Assembly (NCBI GenBank): GCA_947259175.1
Contig: CAMYKW010000001.1
Coordinates: 107,568 to 171,567 of the forward strand
DNA: 64,000 nt
Reading direction: 5' to 3'
Source: an uncultured Gammaproteobacteria bacterium
GTDB lineage: Bacteria > Pseudomonadota > Gammaproteobacteria > Arenicellales > JAANXG01
Below the pieces are notes generated by a model, which saw nothing but the letters and a program-made list of their open reading frames with translations, had not been told where the DNA came from and ran no database searches. Positions 1-11,204 of this stretch are shown piece by piece. Both the position numbers and the translations under genes were made by a program. Position 1 is the first letter of the stretch. The number at the start of each line of letters is the position of its first letter.

Positions 1-572
1 TATTGTTGTTGAAAATGATAGGCGACCGATGCCATTCTTCCTTTGTGCCATTCACTCGGGCCATATACATTGAAATAACGCAATCCAACTATTTGTGACT
101 GCGCCGTCACCATCCGTCGTCTAACGAATTGATCAAACAATAACTTGGAGTAGGCATAGATATTCAAGGCGCTCTCGTTCTGCGGCGCCTCGGAAAAGTG
201 GCGCCCGGCACCATATACCGACGCTGATGAGGCATAAATAAATGGAATTTCCCGGAAACTGCAGAATTCAAGCAAATGTTTGGAGTAGGCGTAATTGTTT
301 TCCATCATGTAACGCCCATCCGTCTCCATGGTATTGGAGCATGCGCCCTGGTGAAGAACGGCTTCCACCTTGTCCGGAATCGACCTTGAAGCCACCAGAT
401 CGATGAACTCTTGTTTATCCAGAAAATCGGCGATCATGCAACCCTCGAGATTTCGGTGTTTATCCGCATTCTCGAAGTTATCAACCACCAACACATCGTC
501 GATGCCGATATCGTTCAAGCCCTTAACCAGATTTGAACCAATAAATCCTGCTCCGCCGGTGACAATAATCAT
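1..572 (-). CDS. hldD: ADP-L-glycero-D-manno-heptose-6-epimerase (partial, C-terminus outside window)
   Basis: Reverse-strand translation begins [32 protein letters not shown] (Rossmann GGxGFIG), includes YAYSK; start codon at 570-572; adjacent to the heptose kinase gene. Confidence 0.9.
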   Translation of the reverse strand, partial: MIIVTGGAGFIGSNLVKGLNDIGIDDVLVVDNFENADKHRNLEGCMIADFLDKQEFIDLVASRSIPDKVEAVLHQGACSNTMETDGRYMMENNYAYSKHLLEFCSFREIPFIYASSASVYGAGRHFSEAPQNESALNIYAYSKLLFDQFVRRRMVTAQSQIVGLRYFNVYGPSEWHKGRMASVAYHFQQQ

Positions 573-1519
573 GACTCGATGCCGTTCAACTCCGTTATCA
601 ATTCCTGTTCGCTCACCGTCGCGGTGCCCAGTTTGCCAACCACGATCCCCGCGGCGGTATTGGCTATCGTCAGTTTTTCGAAATCTTCCAGTTCCGCCGC
701 GTGACACAATGCCATCGTGCCGATGACGGTGTCACCGGCACCGCTGACATCGTATACCTCTTTAGCGCGTGCCGGACTGTGTGTGACGTCTCCGTTTCGA
801 CTGATCAAAGACATCCCTTCGTGGCTGCGCGTGACCAGAAGATAATCCAGATTCAACTCCGCAATCAGTTTCCCAGCCGCCGTCTCGAGCGACCGTTCAT
901 CTTTGATCTCTCCGACTACACGCTGAAATTCAGTAATGTTGGGGGTGATCATTGTCGCGCCGTGGTATTGTGAAAAATCCGCACCCTTTGGATCAATCAA
1001 TACTGGGATGTTTTTCGATCGTGCCGCTGCGATCATTTCCTTGATATGTCTCAACCCCCCCTTGGCATAATCGGAAATTATGGCCACATCCACTGTATCC
1101 AACTGTTCCAGGAAATCGCTAAGGCAGCGCGCCAGTATTTCGTGCGTGGGGCGCGTGTCAAAATCGGCTCTCAATAACTGCTGATTGCGGGAGATCATGC
1201 GCAGTTTTACGGTGGTAAGCATACCCGGATCGCAATGCAGAACCGCTTCGATTCCCGAGTTATTGAGCAGTCGGTTTAAGCTGACACCCGCCTCGTCGTC
1301 ACCAACAACCGAGAGCAAAGTGCACTTCGCTCCCAAGGCGCGAACGTTGCTGGCGACGTTGGCTGCGCCGCCCGGTCGTTCTTCAGTGTCGCTGACCGCG
1401 ATTACGGGCACCGGAGCTTCCGGCGATATGCGATTCACCTCCCCAAACCAGTAGCGGTCGAGCATCACATCGCCGACCACCAATACCGAAAGCTTGCGGA
1501 ACATCCCGGCCTCGATCAT
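569..1519 (-). CDS. hldE: D-glycero-beta-D-manno-heptose-7-phosphate kinase (kinase domain only)
   Basis: PfkB-family kinase, '[26 protein letters not shown]', '[12 protein letters not shown]'; 316 aa, no cytidylyltransferase domain. Confidence 0.88.
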   Translation of the reverse strand: MIEAGMFRKLSVLVVGDVMLDRYWFGEVNRISPEAPVPVIAVSDTEERPGGAANVASNVRALGAKCTLLSVVGDDEAGVSLNRLLNNSGIEAVLHCDPGMLTTVKLRMISRNQQLLRADFDTRPTHEILARCLSDFLEQLDTVDVAIISDYAKGGLRHIKEMIAAARSKNIPVLIDPKGADFSQYHGATMITPNITEFQRVVGEIKDERSLETAAGKLIAELNLDYLLVTRSHEGMSLISRNGDVTHSPARAKEVYDVSGAGDTVIGTMALCHAAELEDFEKLTIANTAAGIVVGKLGTATVSEQELITELNGIES

Positions 1520-1525
1520 GGGCCT

Positions 1526-2845
1526 TTATCTTCCGATCCCGAGGTAATCAAATCCCTGTTGTCTAAGCTTTTCCGGATCATATATGTTTCTGCCGTCGAA
1601 AATGACGTGCCTGCGCAGTCGTTTTTTTATCTCGTCGAAGTTGGGGCTGCGAAAGATGTTCCATTCCGTGACCACCACCAAACCATCCGTATCCTGCAGC
1701 GCCTCGTAAGGATCCGACGCAAGCAAGAGGTCGTCGCGATTTCCATAGATGCGCCTCGCCTCATGCTCCGCCACCGGGTCGAACGCCTTGACCGATGCGC
1801 CATCGCCCCACAACCCTTCCATAAGCACCCGACTGGGCGCCTCCCGCATATCATCGGTATTTGGCTTGAAAGCCAGACCCCACAGCGCAAACCGTTTGCC
1901 CTGCAAATCGAAGTCAAAATAACTGCGGATCTTTTGTAACAGTACGGTTTTCTGCTGGTTGTTCACGGATTCCACCGCATCCAGCAACTGCGCCTCAAAA
2001 CCGACACCCTTGGCGGTGCGTGACAGCGCCTGGACATCTTTAGGAAAGCATGAACCTCCATAGCCGCATCCGGGATAGATGAAATGGTAGCCAATTCTCG
2101 GGTCGGCGCCGATGCCCTTGCGGACTGCTTCTATATCGGCGCCCAACCGCTCGGCGAGATTCGCCATTTCATTCATAAACGATATTTTGGTGGCAAGCAG
2201 GGCATTTGCCGCATACTTTGTGAGCTCGGCGGATGGAACGTCCATAACGATGATACGTTCCCGATTGCGATTGAATGGCGCATACAGCGTTTGCATGGCT
2301 TCAATTGCCCGCGAATCGTCAGCCCCAATCACGATGCGGTCCGGCTTCATGAAGTCTTCTATAGCGGCACCTTCCTTCAAGAATTCCGGATTCGAAACTA
2401 CAGTGAAATCAGCACTGGCTTTACGCTTGGATAAACTCTGTTCGATCTGAGCACGAACTTTTTCGGCAGTGCCTACCGGCACCGTGGATTTGGTCACCAC
2501 AATGCGGAATTCGTCTATAAACCGGCCAATGTCCCTCGCTACCGCGAGAACGTGGCTGACGTCGGCGGACCCATCTTCGTCGGGAGGTGTTCCGACCGCA
2601 ACAAATATAATCTCGCCGTGTTTTACGCCGTCCTCGATACTGGTGGAAAAATGCAGCTGTCCGGTAGCCGAATTTGACTCCACCATCGGCGCCAGGCCAG
2701 GCTCAAAAATTGGCATCCTGCCGGCCTTCAGCATTTCGATTTTCGCCGCATCCGAATCTATGCACAAGACGTCGTTACCGACTTCCGCCAAGCAGACACC
2801 CGATACCAGCCCCACATAACCTGTTCCAACTACAGTAACTTTCAT
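1526..2845 (-). CDS. ugd: UDP-glucose 6-dehydrogenase
   Basis: [42 protein letters not shown] catalytic Cys motif. Confidence 0.95.
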   Translation of the reverse strand: MKVTVVGTGYVGLVSGVCLAEVGNDVLCIDSDAAKIEMLKAGRMPIFEPGLAPMVESNSATGQLHFSTSIEDGVKHGEIIFVAVGTPPDEDGSADVSHVLAVARDIGRFIDEFRIVVTKSTVPVGTAEKVRAQIEQSLSKRKASADFTVVSNPEFLKEGAAIEDFMKPDRIVIGADDSRAIEAMQTLYAPFNRNRERIIVMDVPSAELTKYAANALLATKISFMNEMANLAERLGADIEAVRKGIGADPRIGYHFIYPGCGYGGSCFPKDVQALSRTAKGVGFEAQLLDAVESVNNQQKTVLLQKIRSYFDFDLQGKRFALWGLAFKPNTDDMREAPSRVLMEGLWGDGASVKAFDPVAEHEARRIYGNRDDLLLASDPYEALQDTDGLVVVTEWNIFRSPNFDEIKKRLRRHVIFDGRNIYDPEKLRQQGFDYLGIGR

Positions 2846-3030
2846 ACGATCAAATCCAGAAAAACTTTAATCAACTGTGTGCCGGCCCGTATTCTTTGCC
2901 ACGCTACAATGCGCGAAAGCTTATTGAGATTTCCATCTTACTAACGGTGGAACGTCCTGGCGCGATATACGGGTCAGCTTGGCGGAGGCGTTATTATCCT
3001 TTTTTTTGCGGGCATGTCGAGTGGGATAAG

Positions 3031-3097
3031 AAATTCCGTAACGGCCGGGGGACGCTGTTAACGCCCCCCGGATAAAAGCACGTTACTACGGAATTAC
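3031..3097. other. Extended inverted repeat / hairpin at comEA 3' end
   Basis: Outer arms AATTCCGTA/TACGGAATT and inner arms CCGGGGGACG/CGCCCCCCGG around CTGTTAA. Confidence 0.5.
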
Positions 3098-3405
3098 TTC
3101 TGTGGTTGATGTTTCGTTCGCAAGATGATGTCTTGCTGGTTCCGCTCCAGCGTCTTGGAACCGACGCCCTTCACATTAAGGAGGTCGTCGATTGACTGGA
3201 ATGGCCCATGTTGCTTTCGATATTCCACAATTGCGGCTGCAATTTTAGGACCTATTCCACTCAACGAATCAGCCAGTTCCTGGGCGTCAGCCGAATTGAC
3301 GTCCACCGGCGCGGCATTTAACCCGAGGGAAGTAACGAAAAGAAAAATAAAGAGGAAGATTGACTTGTTCATCCCTAAGTCTCCTTGTTTCCATGTGATT
3401 GTCAC
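3094..3405 (-). CDS. ComEA-family helix-hairpin-helix DNA-binding protein
   Basis: Signal peptide then VDVNSADAQELADSLSGIGPKIAAAIVEYR...HGPFQSIDDLLNVKGVGSKTLE. Confidence 0.88.
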   Translation of the reverse strand: MTITWKQGDLGMNKSIFLFIFLFVTSLGLNAAPVDVNSADAQELADSLSGIGPKIAAAIVEYRKQHGPFQSIDDLLNVKGVGSKTLERNQQDIILRTKHQPQK

Positions 3406-3480
3406 TAACCCACCGCAATTTGCGGTGCATGGCTATATTACCCCATTTGCACGCTTTGTCAATTATGTGCAGCCAGCAAA

Positions 3481-4644
3481 TTATCGTTCCTCGTCAACAG
3501 GCTTAATGGTCGTCCAGCCTTTACATCCCGGACATTGCCAGTGCATGGATCGACCGCTGAAACCACATTGTTGGCAGATATAACCGGCATTATCGTCGAT
3601 GGTGCTTGCCAGTACGTTGTCCAGGATTCGATCGCGATCGGTCAACTGATCCTGATCGGCCTTGCGCAACTCCATGAGGTATCGAAAACCGGTTATTGAC
3701 GGATTCTCGCTGAGCCATTCGGTTAGAAAAGCCTCCGCGTCGGCATCGCCGTTTTTCCCGCGAAGCTCCTTGACCTTGGCAATCAACAATCTGGGGCTGC
3801 GAATTTCCTCCAAAGACTCGTTCAAAAACGCTTCCAGCGCCCGATCATCCTCGAGATGTCTGAAGGCCTCTAACAGCTTGTCGATAATCTCGCCAAGAAA
3901 TCGCGGATCCTGTTTTCTGATTGCACTCCAAGTTTGAACTGCGGCACCATAATCGGCATTACGATATTCAACCTCACCCAACAAGATCACGGCCCGCGTA
4001 CATTGACTATCTTCCTGCAGAGCACGCTCGATGTGTTCATGGGCGTCAGCAGTGTTTCCATCAGACAACGCGACCTCAGCCATCTCACAGTAATATTGCG
4101 CGATAATCTTTGAGTTATCCTTGTCCAGCTGTTTCTCTGATTGCCTCAATATCGAAACAGCCTTGCTCCATTCCTTTTCCTGTTCATAGATCTGGGACAG
4201 GTATCTCAACGCCGATTCGGCGTGCCCTGGAATATCCGCCAACTCCTGAAAAAGGCTCTCCGCCCGATCGAATAATCCGGCCTTGAAATAATCCTGAGCA
4301 AGCTCATAGAGCGCCTGGATTCTCTGACTCTTACTCAGACTCGGCCTGGCGATCAAGTTCTGATGAATTCGCGTGGCGCGTTCCACCTCGCCTCTCCGGC
4401 GAAATAGATTGCCCAACGTTAAATGCATCTCAACGGTTTCCGAATCCACCTCCAGAACCTTGATAAATACCTCAATAGCCTTATCCGGCTGCTCATTCAG
4501 TAGAAAATTGAGGCCTTTGAAGTAGGCAGAAGGAAGATTGAATTCCGCCTGCGTTTGCCTGCGGAGAGCATCGCGCCTGGCGATATACCATCCCGATGCA
4601 GCCGCCAGTGGCAGAAGCACCAACAGCCACGCCGGGTCAAGCAC
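3481..4644 (-). CDS. lapB: Lipopolysaccharide assembly protein B (TPR + C-terminal rubredoxin-like CxxC..CxxC)
   Basis: N-terminal TM, TPRs, C-terminal YICQQCGFSGRSMHWQCPGCKGW; next to lapA. Confidence 0.92.
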   Translation of the reverse strand: MLDPAWLLVLLPLAAASGWYIARRDALRRQTQAEFNLPSAYFKGLNFLLNEQPDKAIEVFIKVLEVDSETVEMHLTLGNLFRRRGEVERATRIHQNLIARPSLSKSQRIQALYELAQDYFKAGLFDRAESLFQELADIPGHAESALRYLSQIYEQEKEWSKAVSILRQSEKQLDKDNSKIIAQYYCEMAEVALSDGNTADAHEHIERALQEDSQCTRAVILLGEVEYRNADYGAAVQTWSAIRKQDPRFLGEIIDKLLEAFRHLEDDRALEAFLNESLEEIRSPRLLIAKVKELRGKNGDADAEAFLTEWLSENPSITGFRYLMELRKADQDQLTDRDRILDNVLASTIDDNAGYICQQCGFSGRSMHWQCPGCKGWTTIKPVDEER

Positions 4645-4952
4645 TAGACATCATCCTTGACCGGCAGCGCCCGAAGATTGTTCACTTCCTGTTCCATTTT
4701 CCTGACTTCCCTCTTCGCGTGTGACAGTCGGCGCTTAGACCGCAGTACCCACGTGGACGTGAGCAAAACGCCGAGAACCGCCCCTATGGCAATCGCTATT
4801 GCCAGTACCGCAGCCAGTCTTACTGTCCAGCTGATATCAAAGTAATAATTTATGGTGACCGTGTCTTGATTCTTGAGCGCAAAACTTACACCTAAGAGTA
4901 TGATCACCACAAAAAGCAGCAAATAAAACAAGCGCCTCATCGTTCCTCCCAA
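4644..4952 (-). CDS. lapA: LapA-family inner membrane protein
   Basis: Two TM segments, FALKNQDTVTINYYF; position before lapB. Confidence 0.85.
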   Translation of the reverse strand: MGGTMRRLFYLLLFVVIILLGVSFALKNQDTVTINYYFDISWTVRLAAVLAIAIAIGAVLGVLLTSTWVLRSKRRLSHAKREVRKMEQEVNNLRALPVKDDV

Positions 4953-5079
4953 TTTCTCTCGGATCGGCAGTCGTACGGCATACCGCCCACGTTCTATAAA
5001 GACCGGTCATCGGATTGCACGCACGGCACCTGGTTGATCTGTTCGGTAATGAATTTTACCGACAAGCTTAGCTAAGGTA

Positions 5080-5388
5080 CTACCGGGCGCTGGAGGCGGT
5101 ATCCACTCTTTCTCGAAGCTCCTTCCCGGGCTTGAAATGCGGGACATGTTTGTCGGGCACACCGACGGCCGCACCGGTCTTTGGATTTCGGCCCACGCGC
5201 GCCGGCCGGTAATGTAGTGAAAAGCTGCCGAACCCCCTGACTTCTATGCGCTCGCCTTCCGTCAGAGCTTTGGCCATACATTCCAGCAGGCCTTTTACCG
5301 CCAATTCCACATCACGATAGGCAAGCTGCGGTTGTTCAGCAGCGAGCATTTCTATCATTTCCGACTTAGTTATTGCTGAATCACCCAT
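5080..5388 (-). CDS. ihfB: Integration host factor subunit beta
   Basis: HU/IHF fold: [11 protein letters not shown]...[28 protein letters not shown]; follows rpsA. Confidence 0.93.
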   Translation of the reverse strand: MGDSAITKSEMIEMLAAEQPQLAYRDVELAVKGLLECMAKALTEGERIEVRGFGSFSLHYRPARVGRNPKTGAAVGVPDKHVPHFKPGKELRERVDTASSAR

Positions 5389-5462
5389 GATTTCAGAACC
5401 AGGTCACGGCGAAAAGCTTACCCGTATAACACTAAACTCAGATTGCATTCGTATTATCGCGA

Positions 5463-7139
5463 TCAAGTGTTGCTGCTTTTTTCCAACTGCTCCTTGAGCT
5501 TTTCGCCAAGCGTGGTTGTAGCCTTGGTCTTGCGCGTGTACTCCTGAATAACTTCACTCTCCTGTTGCGCTTCCAGCGCTTTTATGGATAGCGAGATGCG
5601 TCGATTCTTGCGATCAATGCTGGTCAGTTTGGCTTCAACGGTGTCGCCCTCGCTCAGTACGCTTCGCGCGTCTTCCACATGATCGCGCGACAACTCCGAG
5701 GCCCTGAGATAACCTTCAACGCCCTGACCAAGGTCTATTACCCCGCCCTTGGCGTCGGCGCTCAGCACCTTCCCCTCAACGACGCTGCCCTTGCTATGCT
5801 CACTGACATAGATCGTGAAGGGATCCTGGGTCACCTGTTTAATGCCTAGTGAAATCCGTTCCCGTTCCGGATCCACGGACAACACGACGGCTTCCACGTC
5901 GTCACCTTTCTTGTATTCCCTAACGACCTCCTCACCCGGACGATCCCAGGACAGATCACTCAGATGAATCAAACCATCTATTCCGCCCTCCAATCCGATG
6001 AATACGCCAAAATCGGTGATTGATTTTATTTGTCCGGTGACTTTATCACCTTTGTTGCGGATCGCCGCAAACTCCTCCCACGGATTCGGCTTGCACTGCT
6101 TCAATCCAAGTGAGATACGCCTGCGCTCTTCGTCAATATCCAAAACCATCACTTCGACTTCGTCACCGACGTGGCAAACCTTAGTGGGGTGAACGTTTTT
6201 GTTGGTCCAGTCCATTTCAGAGACGTGCACCAAACCTTCCACGCCCTCCTCCAATTCCACGAACGCGCCGTAATCCGTGATGTTTGTCACCTTGCCGAAT
6301 ACCCGCGTACTTTCCGGATAGCGACGGGGAAGATCAACCCACGGATCATCGCCGAGTTGCTTCATTCCGAGAGACACCCGGTTGCGCTCGCGGTCAAACT
6401 TCAGTACCCGCGCCTCGATCTCGTCGCCAACGCTCAAGATCTCCGACGGATGCTTGACTCGACGCCATGCCAGGTCGGTGATGTGCAGCAGACCATCGAT
6501 CCCTCCCAGATTTACGAACGCGCCATAGTCGGTGAGATTCTTTACCACGCCTTTTACAACCTGACCTTCTTCCAGATTGGCCAATAATGCTTCCCGTTCG
6601 GCGCTCAGCTCGGTTTCCACCACCGCTCGCCGGGATACAACAACATTGTTGCGCCGCCGATCCAGTTTGATAACTTTGAATTCGAGTTCCTTCCCCTCGA
6701 GATAACCCGAATCCTTGACGGGTCGGACATCAACCAGTGATCCAGGCAGAAACGCGCGGATACCCTTGACCGAGACGGTAAACCCGCCTTTCACCTTGCC
6801 GGTAATCACACCTTCCACCACCGCCTGTTCCTCTAGAGACTTCTCCAGCTCGTCCCAGGCTCGCTCCCGGCACGCTTTTTCCCGGGACAGGCGGGTGTGT
6901 CCGAACCCGTCTTCCAACGCCTCGATCGCAACCTCGACGGTATCGCCGATGTTGACGGTCAGCTCGCCGCTGTCGTTTCTGAATTGGGATGCCGGAATTT
7001 CGGCTTCGGATTTCAAACCGGCGTTTACGATGACCAGCTCACCATCTAAGTCGACGACTTCGCCGGTGATCACGTCACCCGGCGTCATTACCTTGTTTGA
7101 GATGCTGGCCTCAAAGAGTTCCGCAAAACTTTCTGTCAT
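5463..7139 (-). CDS. rpsA: 30S ribosomal protein S1
   Basis: Six S1 domains; start placed at [12 protein letters not shown] (7139) rather than the ORF-track start at 7208. Confidence 0.96.
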   Translation of the reverse strand: MTESFAELFEASISNKVMTPGDVITGEVVDLDGELVIVNAGLKSEAEIPASQFRNDSGELTVNIGDTVEVAIEALEDGFGHTRLSREKACRERAWDELEKSLEEQAVVEGVITGKVKGGFTVSVKGIRAFLPGSLVDVRPVKDSGYLEGKELEFKVIKLDRRRNNVVVSRRAVVETELSAEREALLANLEEGQVVKGVVKNLTDYGAFVNLGGIDGLLHITDLAWRRVKHPSEILSVGDEIEARVLKFDRERNRVSLGMKQLGDDPWVDLPRRYPESTRVFGKVTNITDYGAFVELEEGVEGLVHVSEMDWTNKNVHPTKVCHVGDEVEVMVLDIDEERRRISLGLKQCKPNPWEEFAAIRNKGDKVTGQIKSITDFGVFIGLEGGIDGLIHLSDLSWDRPGEEVVREYKKGDDVEAVVLSVDPERERISLGIKQVTQDPFTIYVSEHSKGSVVEGKVLSADAKGGVIDLGQGVEGYLRASELSRDHVEDARSVLSEGDTVEAKLTSIDRKNRRISLSIKALEAQQESEVIQEYTRKTKATTTLGEKLKEQLEKSSNT

Positions 7140-7146
7140 GCTTCTA

Positions 7147-7893
7147 TCAATCGCGTGAGTCCCCACCACCGCTCGCGCTGGTTGTGCCCGTCCGTTCTGC
7201 CCGTGCATGGACGAGTCGAGGTTGCAATAAATCCAGTACTCGTGACACGACCTCCGTTATCTCGAGGTCAGAAGTATCCAACGTAACCGCGTCATCGGCA
7301 GGGACGAGCGGCGACGCGCTACGCTGTGCATCACGGGCATCACGATCCTGGATCACCTGAAAAAGGTGCGCAAGGTTAACATCGAACCCCTTTAACTTCA
7401 ACTGCTTATAACGCCTTTGCGCGCGTATTTCAGGGGAGGCGGTGAGGAATATTTTGAGCGTGGCGTCGGGAAACACCGTGGTGCCCATATCCCGGCCGTC
7501 GGCGACCAGACCCGGGGGGCGCCGCGCCCGCCTCTGGGCGGCAAGCACCGCCTCTCTAACGGGCGGTTCGGCAGCCAGCTGGGACGCCAATGAGCCGATC
7601 TCTTCGGTACGCAGTTGCTGCCCGGTATCCTCGCCGTTGACGATGATCTTCGCGGCGCCGTCGGGATCCGGCACACACACGACCTGCAGTTGTCGGGCGT
7701 GACGCACCGCCGCGTCGACATCCCCGGCAGCAATTCCCGCCTTGCGCAGAGAAAAAGCCAGCGCGCGATAAATGGCGCCGCTGTCGAGATATTTCCAACC
7801 CAATCGCCGGGCACACAACTGTCCGACCGTACCTTTACCGGAACCACTCGGCCCGTCGAGACACATCACCGGCGGCTTATGCCTCGACGTCAT
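7147..7893 (-). CDS. cmk: Cytidylate kinase
   Basis: [44 protein letters not shown]. Confidence 0.95.
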   Translation of the reverse strand: MTSRHKPPVMCLDGPSGSGKGTVGQLCARRLGWKYLDSGAIYRALAFSLRKAGIAAGDVDAAVRHARQLQVVCVPDPDGAAKIIVNGEDTGQQLRTEEIGSLASQLAAEPPVREAVLAAQRRARRPPGLVADGRDMGTTVFPDATLKIFLTASPEIRAQRRYKQLKLKGFDVNLAHLFQVIQDRDARDAQRSASPLVPADDAVTLDTSDLEITEVVSRVLDLLQPRLVHARAERTGTTSASGGGDSRD

Positions 7894-9203
7894 GCGCGAC
7901 GCACATCCAACCCGGCGCTGTCAGCGCGGGCTAAGAAGTCAGGGAACGACGTCGCGATATTGCCGCAATCATGAACCATGATCGGTTGCGCCGAACGAAG
8001 CGAAGCGATGCAAAAAGCCATGGCAATGCGGTGGTCTCCATAACTGGGCACCTGCCCTCCATTGATCTCCCCCCCGCGAATCAGCATGCCGTCATCGAGT
8101 TCCTCGGCGTGGACGCCGACACCCTTGAGCCCGGTGACCATCGCCCGTATACGATCGCTTTCTTTGTGGCGTAACTCCTCGGCGCCCCGCACTATGGTGT
8201 CGCCCTCGGCGCACGCCGCCGCGATGGCAATGACGGGGAATTCATCAATGGCCAACGACACCAGGTCCGGCGGAATTTCAACACCGGTCAACGGCGCGTG
8301 CCGGACCGTAATATCCGCAACGGGTTCGTTGCCGGCGACTCTCTGATTGGTGATCTCAATCTGTGCCCCCATCCGCCGCATCACCGTCAGTATGCCGTCC
8401 CGGGTGGGGTTGACGCCGACTCCCTTCACCGTGATCCGAGATCCGGGATTGATCGCCGCACCAACCAGGAAAAATGCGGCTGACGATAAATCGCCGGGTA
8501 CATCGATATCGGTTCCATGCAACGTGCCGCCACCTTGCAAACACACGCGCAGGCGATCTCTCCGGCATGGATAACCGAATGTCTCCAGCATGCGTTCAGT
8601 ATGGTCCCGGGTGATCTGAGGCTCATCAATGCAGGTCTCACCAGTTGCGTACATTCCCGCGAGCAGGATCGCCGACTTGACCTGAGCACTGGCCACCGGC
8701 ATGGCGTAATCAATGCCCTGAAGCGTGTTCGATTGACGGATAAGGACCGGAGGCACCCCGCCCTCACTCGGAATTACCCGCGCGCCCATCAGCCTTAGCG
8801 GCTCCTCGATCCTTCGCATCGGTCGTTTGCGCAGCGAATCGTCTCCGGTGAGCGTCGCCTCCACGTTTTGCCCTGCGAGCAGGCCCGCAAGCAGGCGCAA
8901 TGCGGTGCCCGAGTTGCCCAGGTCGAGTTGCGCTTGGGGCATTTTGAGACCGGCTGGACCCACGCCCCGCACCGTGAGACGTCCATCTTCGGCGTCTTCG
9001 ATCTCAACCCCCATATCCCGAAATGCGCGCACCGTGGCTATTACGTCCTCGCTGCGCAGTAATCCGGAAATGTGGCTGGCGCCCGATGCCACCGCGGCCA
9101 ACATAACGGCGCGATGAGAGATTGATTTGTCACCGGGAACGTTAATTACGCCGGAAAATCTCCCTGATCCACGTACAATCAAATCCACCGCAGCGTCATC
9201 CAC
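7890..9203 (-). CDS. aroA: 3-phosphoshikimate 1-carboxyvinyltransferase
   Basis: NVPGDKSISHRAVMLAA, LGNSGTALRLLAGLL; likely GTG start at 9203 (ORF track begins at 9290). Confidence 0.95.
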   Translation of the reverse strand: MDDAAVDLIVRGSGRFSGVINVPGDKSISHRAVMLAAVASGASHISGLLRSEDVIATVRAFRDMGVEIEDAEDGRLTVRGVGPAGLKMPQAQLDLGNSGTALRLLAGLLAGQNVEATLTGDDSLRKRPMRRIEEPLRLMGARVIPSEGGVPPVLIRQSNTLQGIDYAMPVASAQVKSAILLAGMYATGETCIDEPQITRDHTERMLETFGYPCRRDRLRVCLQGGGTLHGTDIDVPGDLSSAAFFLVGAAINPGSRITVKGVGVNPTRDGILTVMRRMGAQIEITNQRVAGNEPVADITVRHAPLTGVEIPPDLVSLAIDEFPVIAIAAACAEGDTIVRGAEELRHKESDRIRAMVTGLKGVGVHAEELDDGMLIRGGEINGGQVPSYGDHRIAMAFCIASLRSAQPIMVHDCGNIATSFPDFLARADSAGLDVRRA

Positions 9204-9207
9204 GTTG

Positions 9208-10098
9208 TTATTTCTTTTTCTTTCCGTCCAAGCCCGAATCCCTGGCGCGCTTGGCATCGGTGAAATACTGCCGCAGCAGCTCGCCGTCATCTTCCTTCAC
9301 TGCACCGATGATGTCGTCCAATCTTGATTTGAATTCATCTATCGCCGCCAGAATAGGTTCACGATTCGTCATACAGATATCCCGCCACATCACCGGATCG
9401 CTGGAGGCGATGCGCGTAAAATCGTAAAACCCCCCCGCAGCGAATTCGAACATGGCGTCGCGCTGCGGATGTTCCGCCAGACAGCGTACCAGCGAATACG
9501 CGATCACGTGAGGCAGATGGCTGGTCGCCGCCAGAATCTGATCATGATAAGCGGGGTCCATATTGATTACATCCGCCCCGGTCGCATTCCACATATCGGA
9601 TATCGCACGCACCGCCGCATCGCTGTTTTCCGGTAAAGGGGTCAATACCACGTGGCGTTGCTCGAACAATTCGGCGAACGAAGCGCCGATCCCAGAGCGT
9701 TCTGTCCCGGCGATGGGGTGCCCGGGCACAAAACGATCCAGGTGTCCCGGCAAATGCCGTCTCGCGGCGTCGATCACGTATTGCTTGACGCTGCCGACAT
9801 CCGTTATCAACGCGTCACCAGGCAAGTTCTCCGCAATGGCTTGGAACAGCCCGGGAAATGAGCGCAACGGCGTGGCGACTACAACCACCGACGCACCCCT
9901 GACCGCCTCGCCGGCATCCGATTGGAAGCTGTCAATCACCCCAAGATCTAAGGCTAAATCTCCGCTGGTACGACTGCGGGCGACTCCAATGACCTGATCC
10001 ACCGCTTTTACCCGCTTCAATGCGCGGGCCAGCGAGCCGCCTATCAAGCCGATGCCGATGAGCACTAATCGTTCGATCGACGGCTGCAGGTCGGTCAT
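9208..10098 (-). CDS. tyrA: Prephenate dehydrogenase
   Basis: LIGIGLIGGSLARALKR, GHPIAGTERSG. Confidence 0.93.
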   Translation of the reverse strand: MTDLQPSIERLVLIGIGLIGGSLARALKRVKAVDQVIGVARSRTSGDLALDLGVIDSFQSDAGEAVRGASVVVVATPLRSFPGLFQAIAENLPGDALITDVGSVKQYVIDAARRHLPGHLDRFVPGHPIAGTERSGIGASFAELFEQRHVVLTPLPENSDAAVRAISDMWNATGADVINMDPAYHDQILAATSHLPHVIAYSLVRCLAEHPQRDAMFEFAAGGFYDFTRIASSDPVMWRDICMTNREPILAAIDEFKSRLDDIIGAVKEDDGELLRQYFTDAKRARDSGLDGKKKK

Positions 10099-11204
10099 AC
10101 GAGAATCTTAATGGCATCGATGAGTTGATCGATTTCATGGGACCGGCCAAGGGTTACGCGCAGATGATTCGGCATGCCGTAGTTGTCCAACGGGCGAACG
10201 ATGATGCCTTGCTCCAGCAGAGACTGCTGGATACTTGCCGCATTTTGGCCGAATTCGATCGTCACAAAGTTGGCCACCGATGGAATGTAGGCCAATCGCA
10301 GGTCATCGCATGCCGCGCACAATCGCTGCATCTGCTGCCGGTTCAGCTCCCGGCTACGTTCAATATGCTCGAGATCTTCCAACGCCGCGAACGCCCCCAT
10401 TTGCGCCACCTGACTGACATTGAATGGTTGGCGTACGCGGTTCAACAGGTCCGAAATTTCCTCACTGGCCACGCCGTAACCGACGCGCAGGCCGGCCAGA
10501 CCGAAGGCCTTGGAAAAGGTACGCACCACGATCAAATTGGAATGCCCGTCAACATACTCCAATCCATTGGGGTAATCGGTGTTCTGAACGTATTCAAAGT
10601 ACGCCTCATCCAGCACTACGATCACATCCGACGGCACCGATGCGAGAAACGCCTCCAGTTCCGCGCCACTGCTATAAGTTCCCGTAGGATTATTGGGATT
10701 GGCGATGAATATGACCTTGGTACGACTGGTAACCGCAGCGGCCATCGATCCCAGATCATGCCCCCAATCTTTCGCCGGGATCACCCTGGCTTCACCGCCC
10801 ACCGCCGCCGTCACCAATGGGTAAACCAGAAACGCGTATTGCGAGAAAATGACTTCGTCACCCGGCGCAACAAATACTCTCGCGACGAGGTCGAGGACGT
10901 CATTCGACCCGTTACCCAAGGTGATATGTTCCGTCGAAATATTCAGCAAGGTGCGCAACGCCTGCTTTAACCGGAATCCGTTCGCATCAGGATATAAAGC
11001 AATACTGTCCAGGCATTCGCGCATTGCCGCTAATACCAGCGGAGAAGGTCCCAAGGGATTTTCATTAGAGGCCAACTTGATGGCGTTCGGGATGCCCAGC
11101 TCCCGTTCCACCTCCTCTATCGGCTTGCCGGGTTGATACGGAGTCAGGGTTTGCACACCTGAAACCGCCTTGGAATAGGGAAACGATGCTGGTCTGTTGT
11201 TCAC
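10095..11204 (-). CDS. hisC: Histidinol-phosphate aminotransferase
   Basis: KLASNENPLGPSPLVLAAM, TFSKAFGLAGLRVGYG; likely GTG start at 11204 overlapping the pheA stop. Confidence 0.93.
   Translation of the reverse strand: MNNRPASFPYSKAVSGVQTLTPYQPGKPIEEVERELGIPNAIKLASNENPLGPSPLVLAAMRECLDSIALYPDANGFRLKQALRTLLNISTEHITLGNGSNDVLDLVARVFVAPGDEVIFSQYAFLVYPLVTAAVGGEARVIPAKDWGHDLGSMAAAVTSRTKVIFIANPNNPTGTYSSGAELEAFLASVPSDVIVVLDEAYFEYVQNTDYPNGLEYVDGHSNLIVVRTFSKAFGLAGLRVGYGVASEEISDLLNRVRQPFNVSQVAQMGAFAALEDLEHIERSRELNRQQMQRLCAACDDLRLAYIPSVANFVTIEFGQNAASIQQSLLEQGIIVRPLDNYGMPNHLRVTLGRSHEIDQLIDAIKILV

Noticed and set aside
10125-10970. 281-aa plus-strand ORF, and similar long antisense ORFs (39277-39942, 35793-36761, 13651-14259)
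   Set aside because: Antisense shadows of conserved genes (hisC, ffh, TPR orphan, serC), expected in high-GC DNA.
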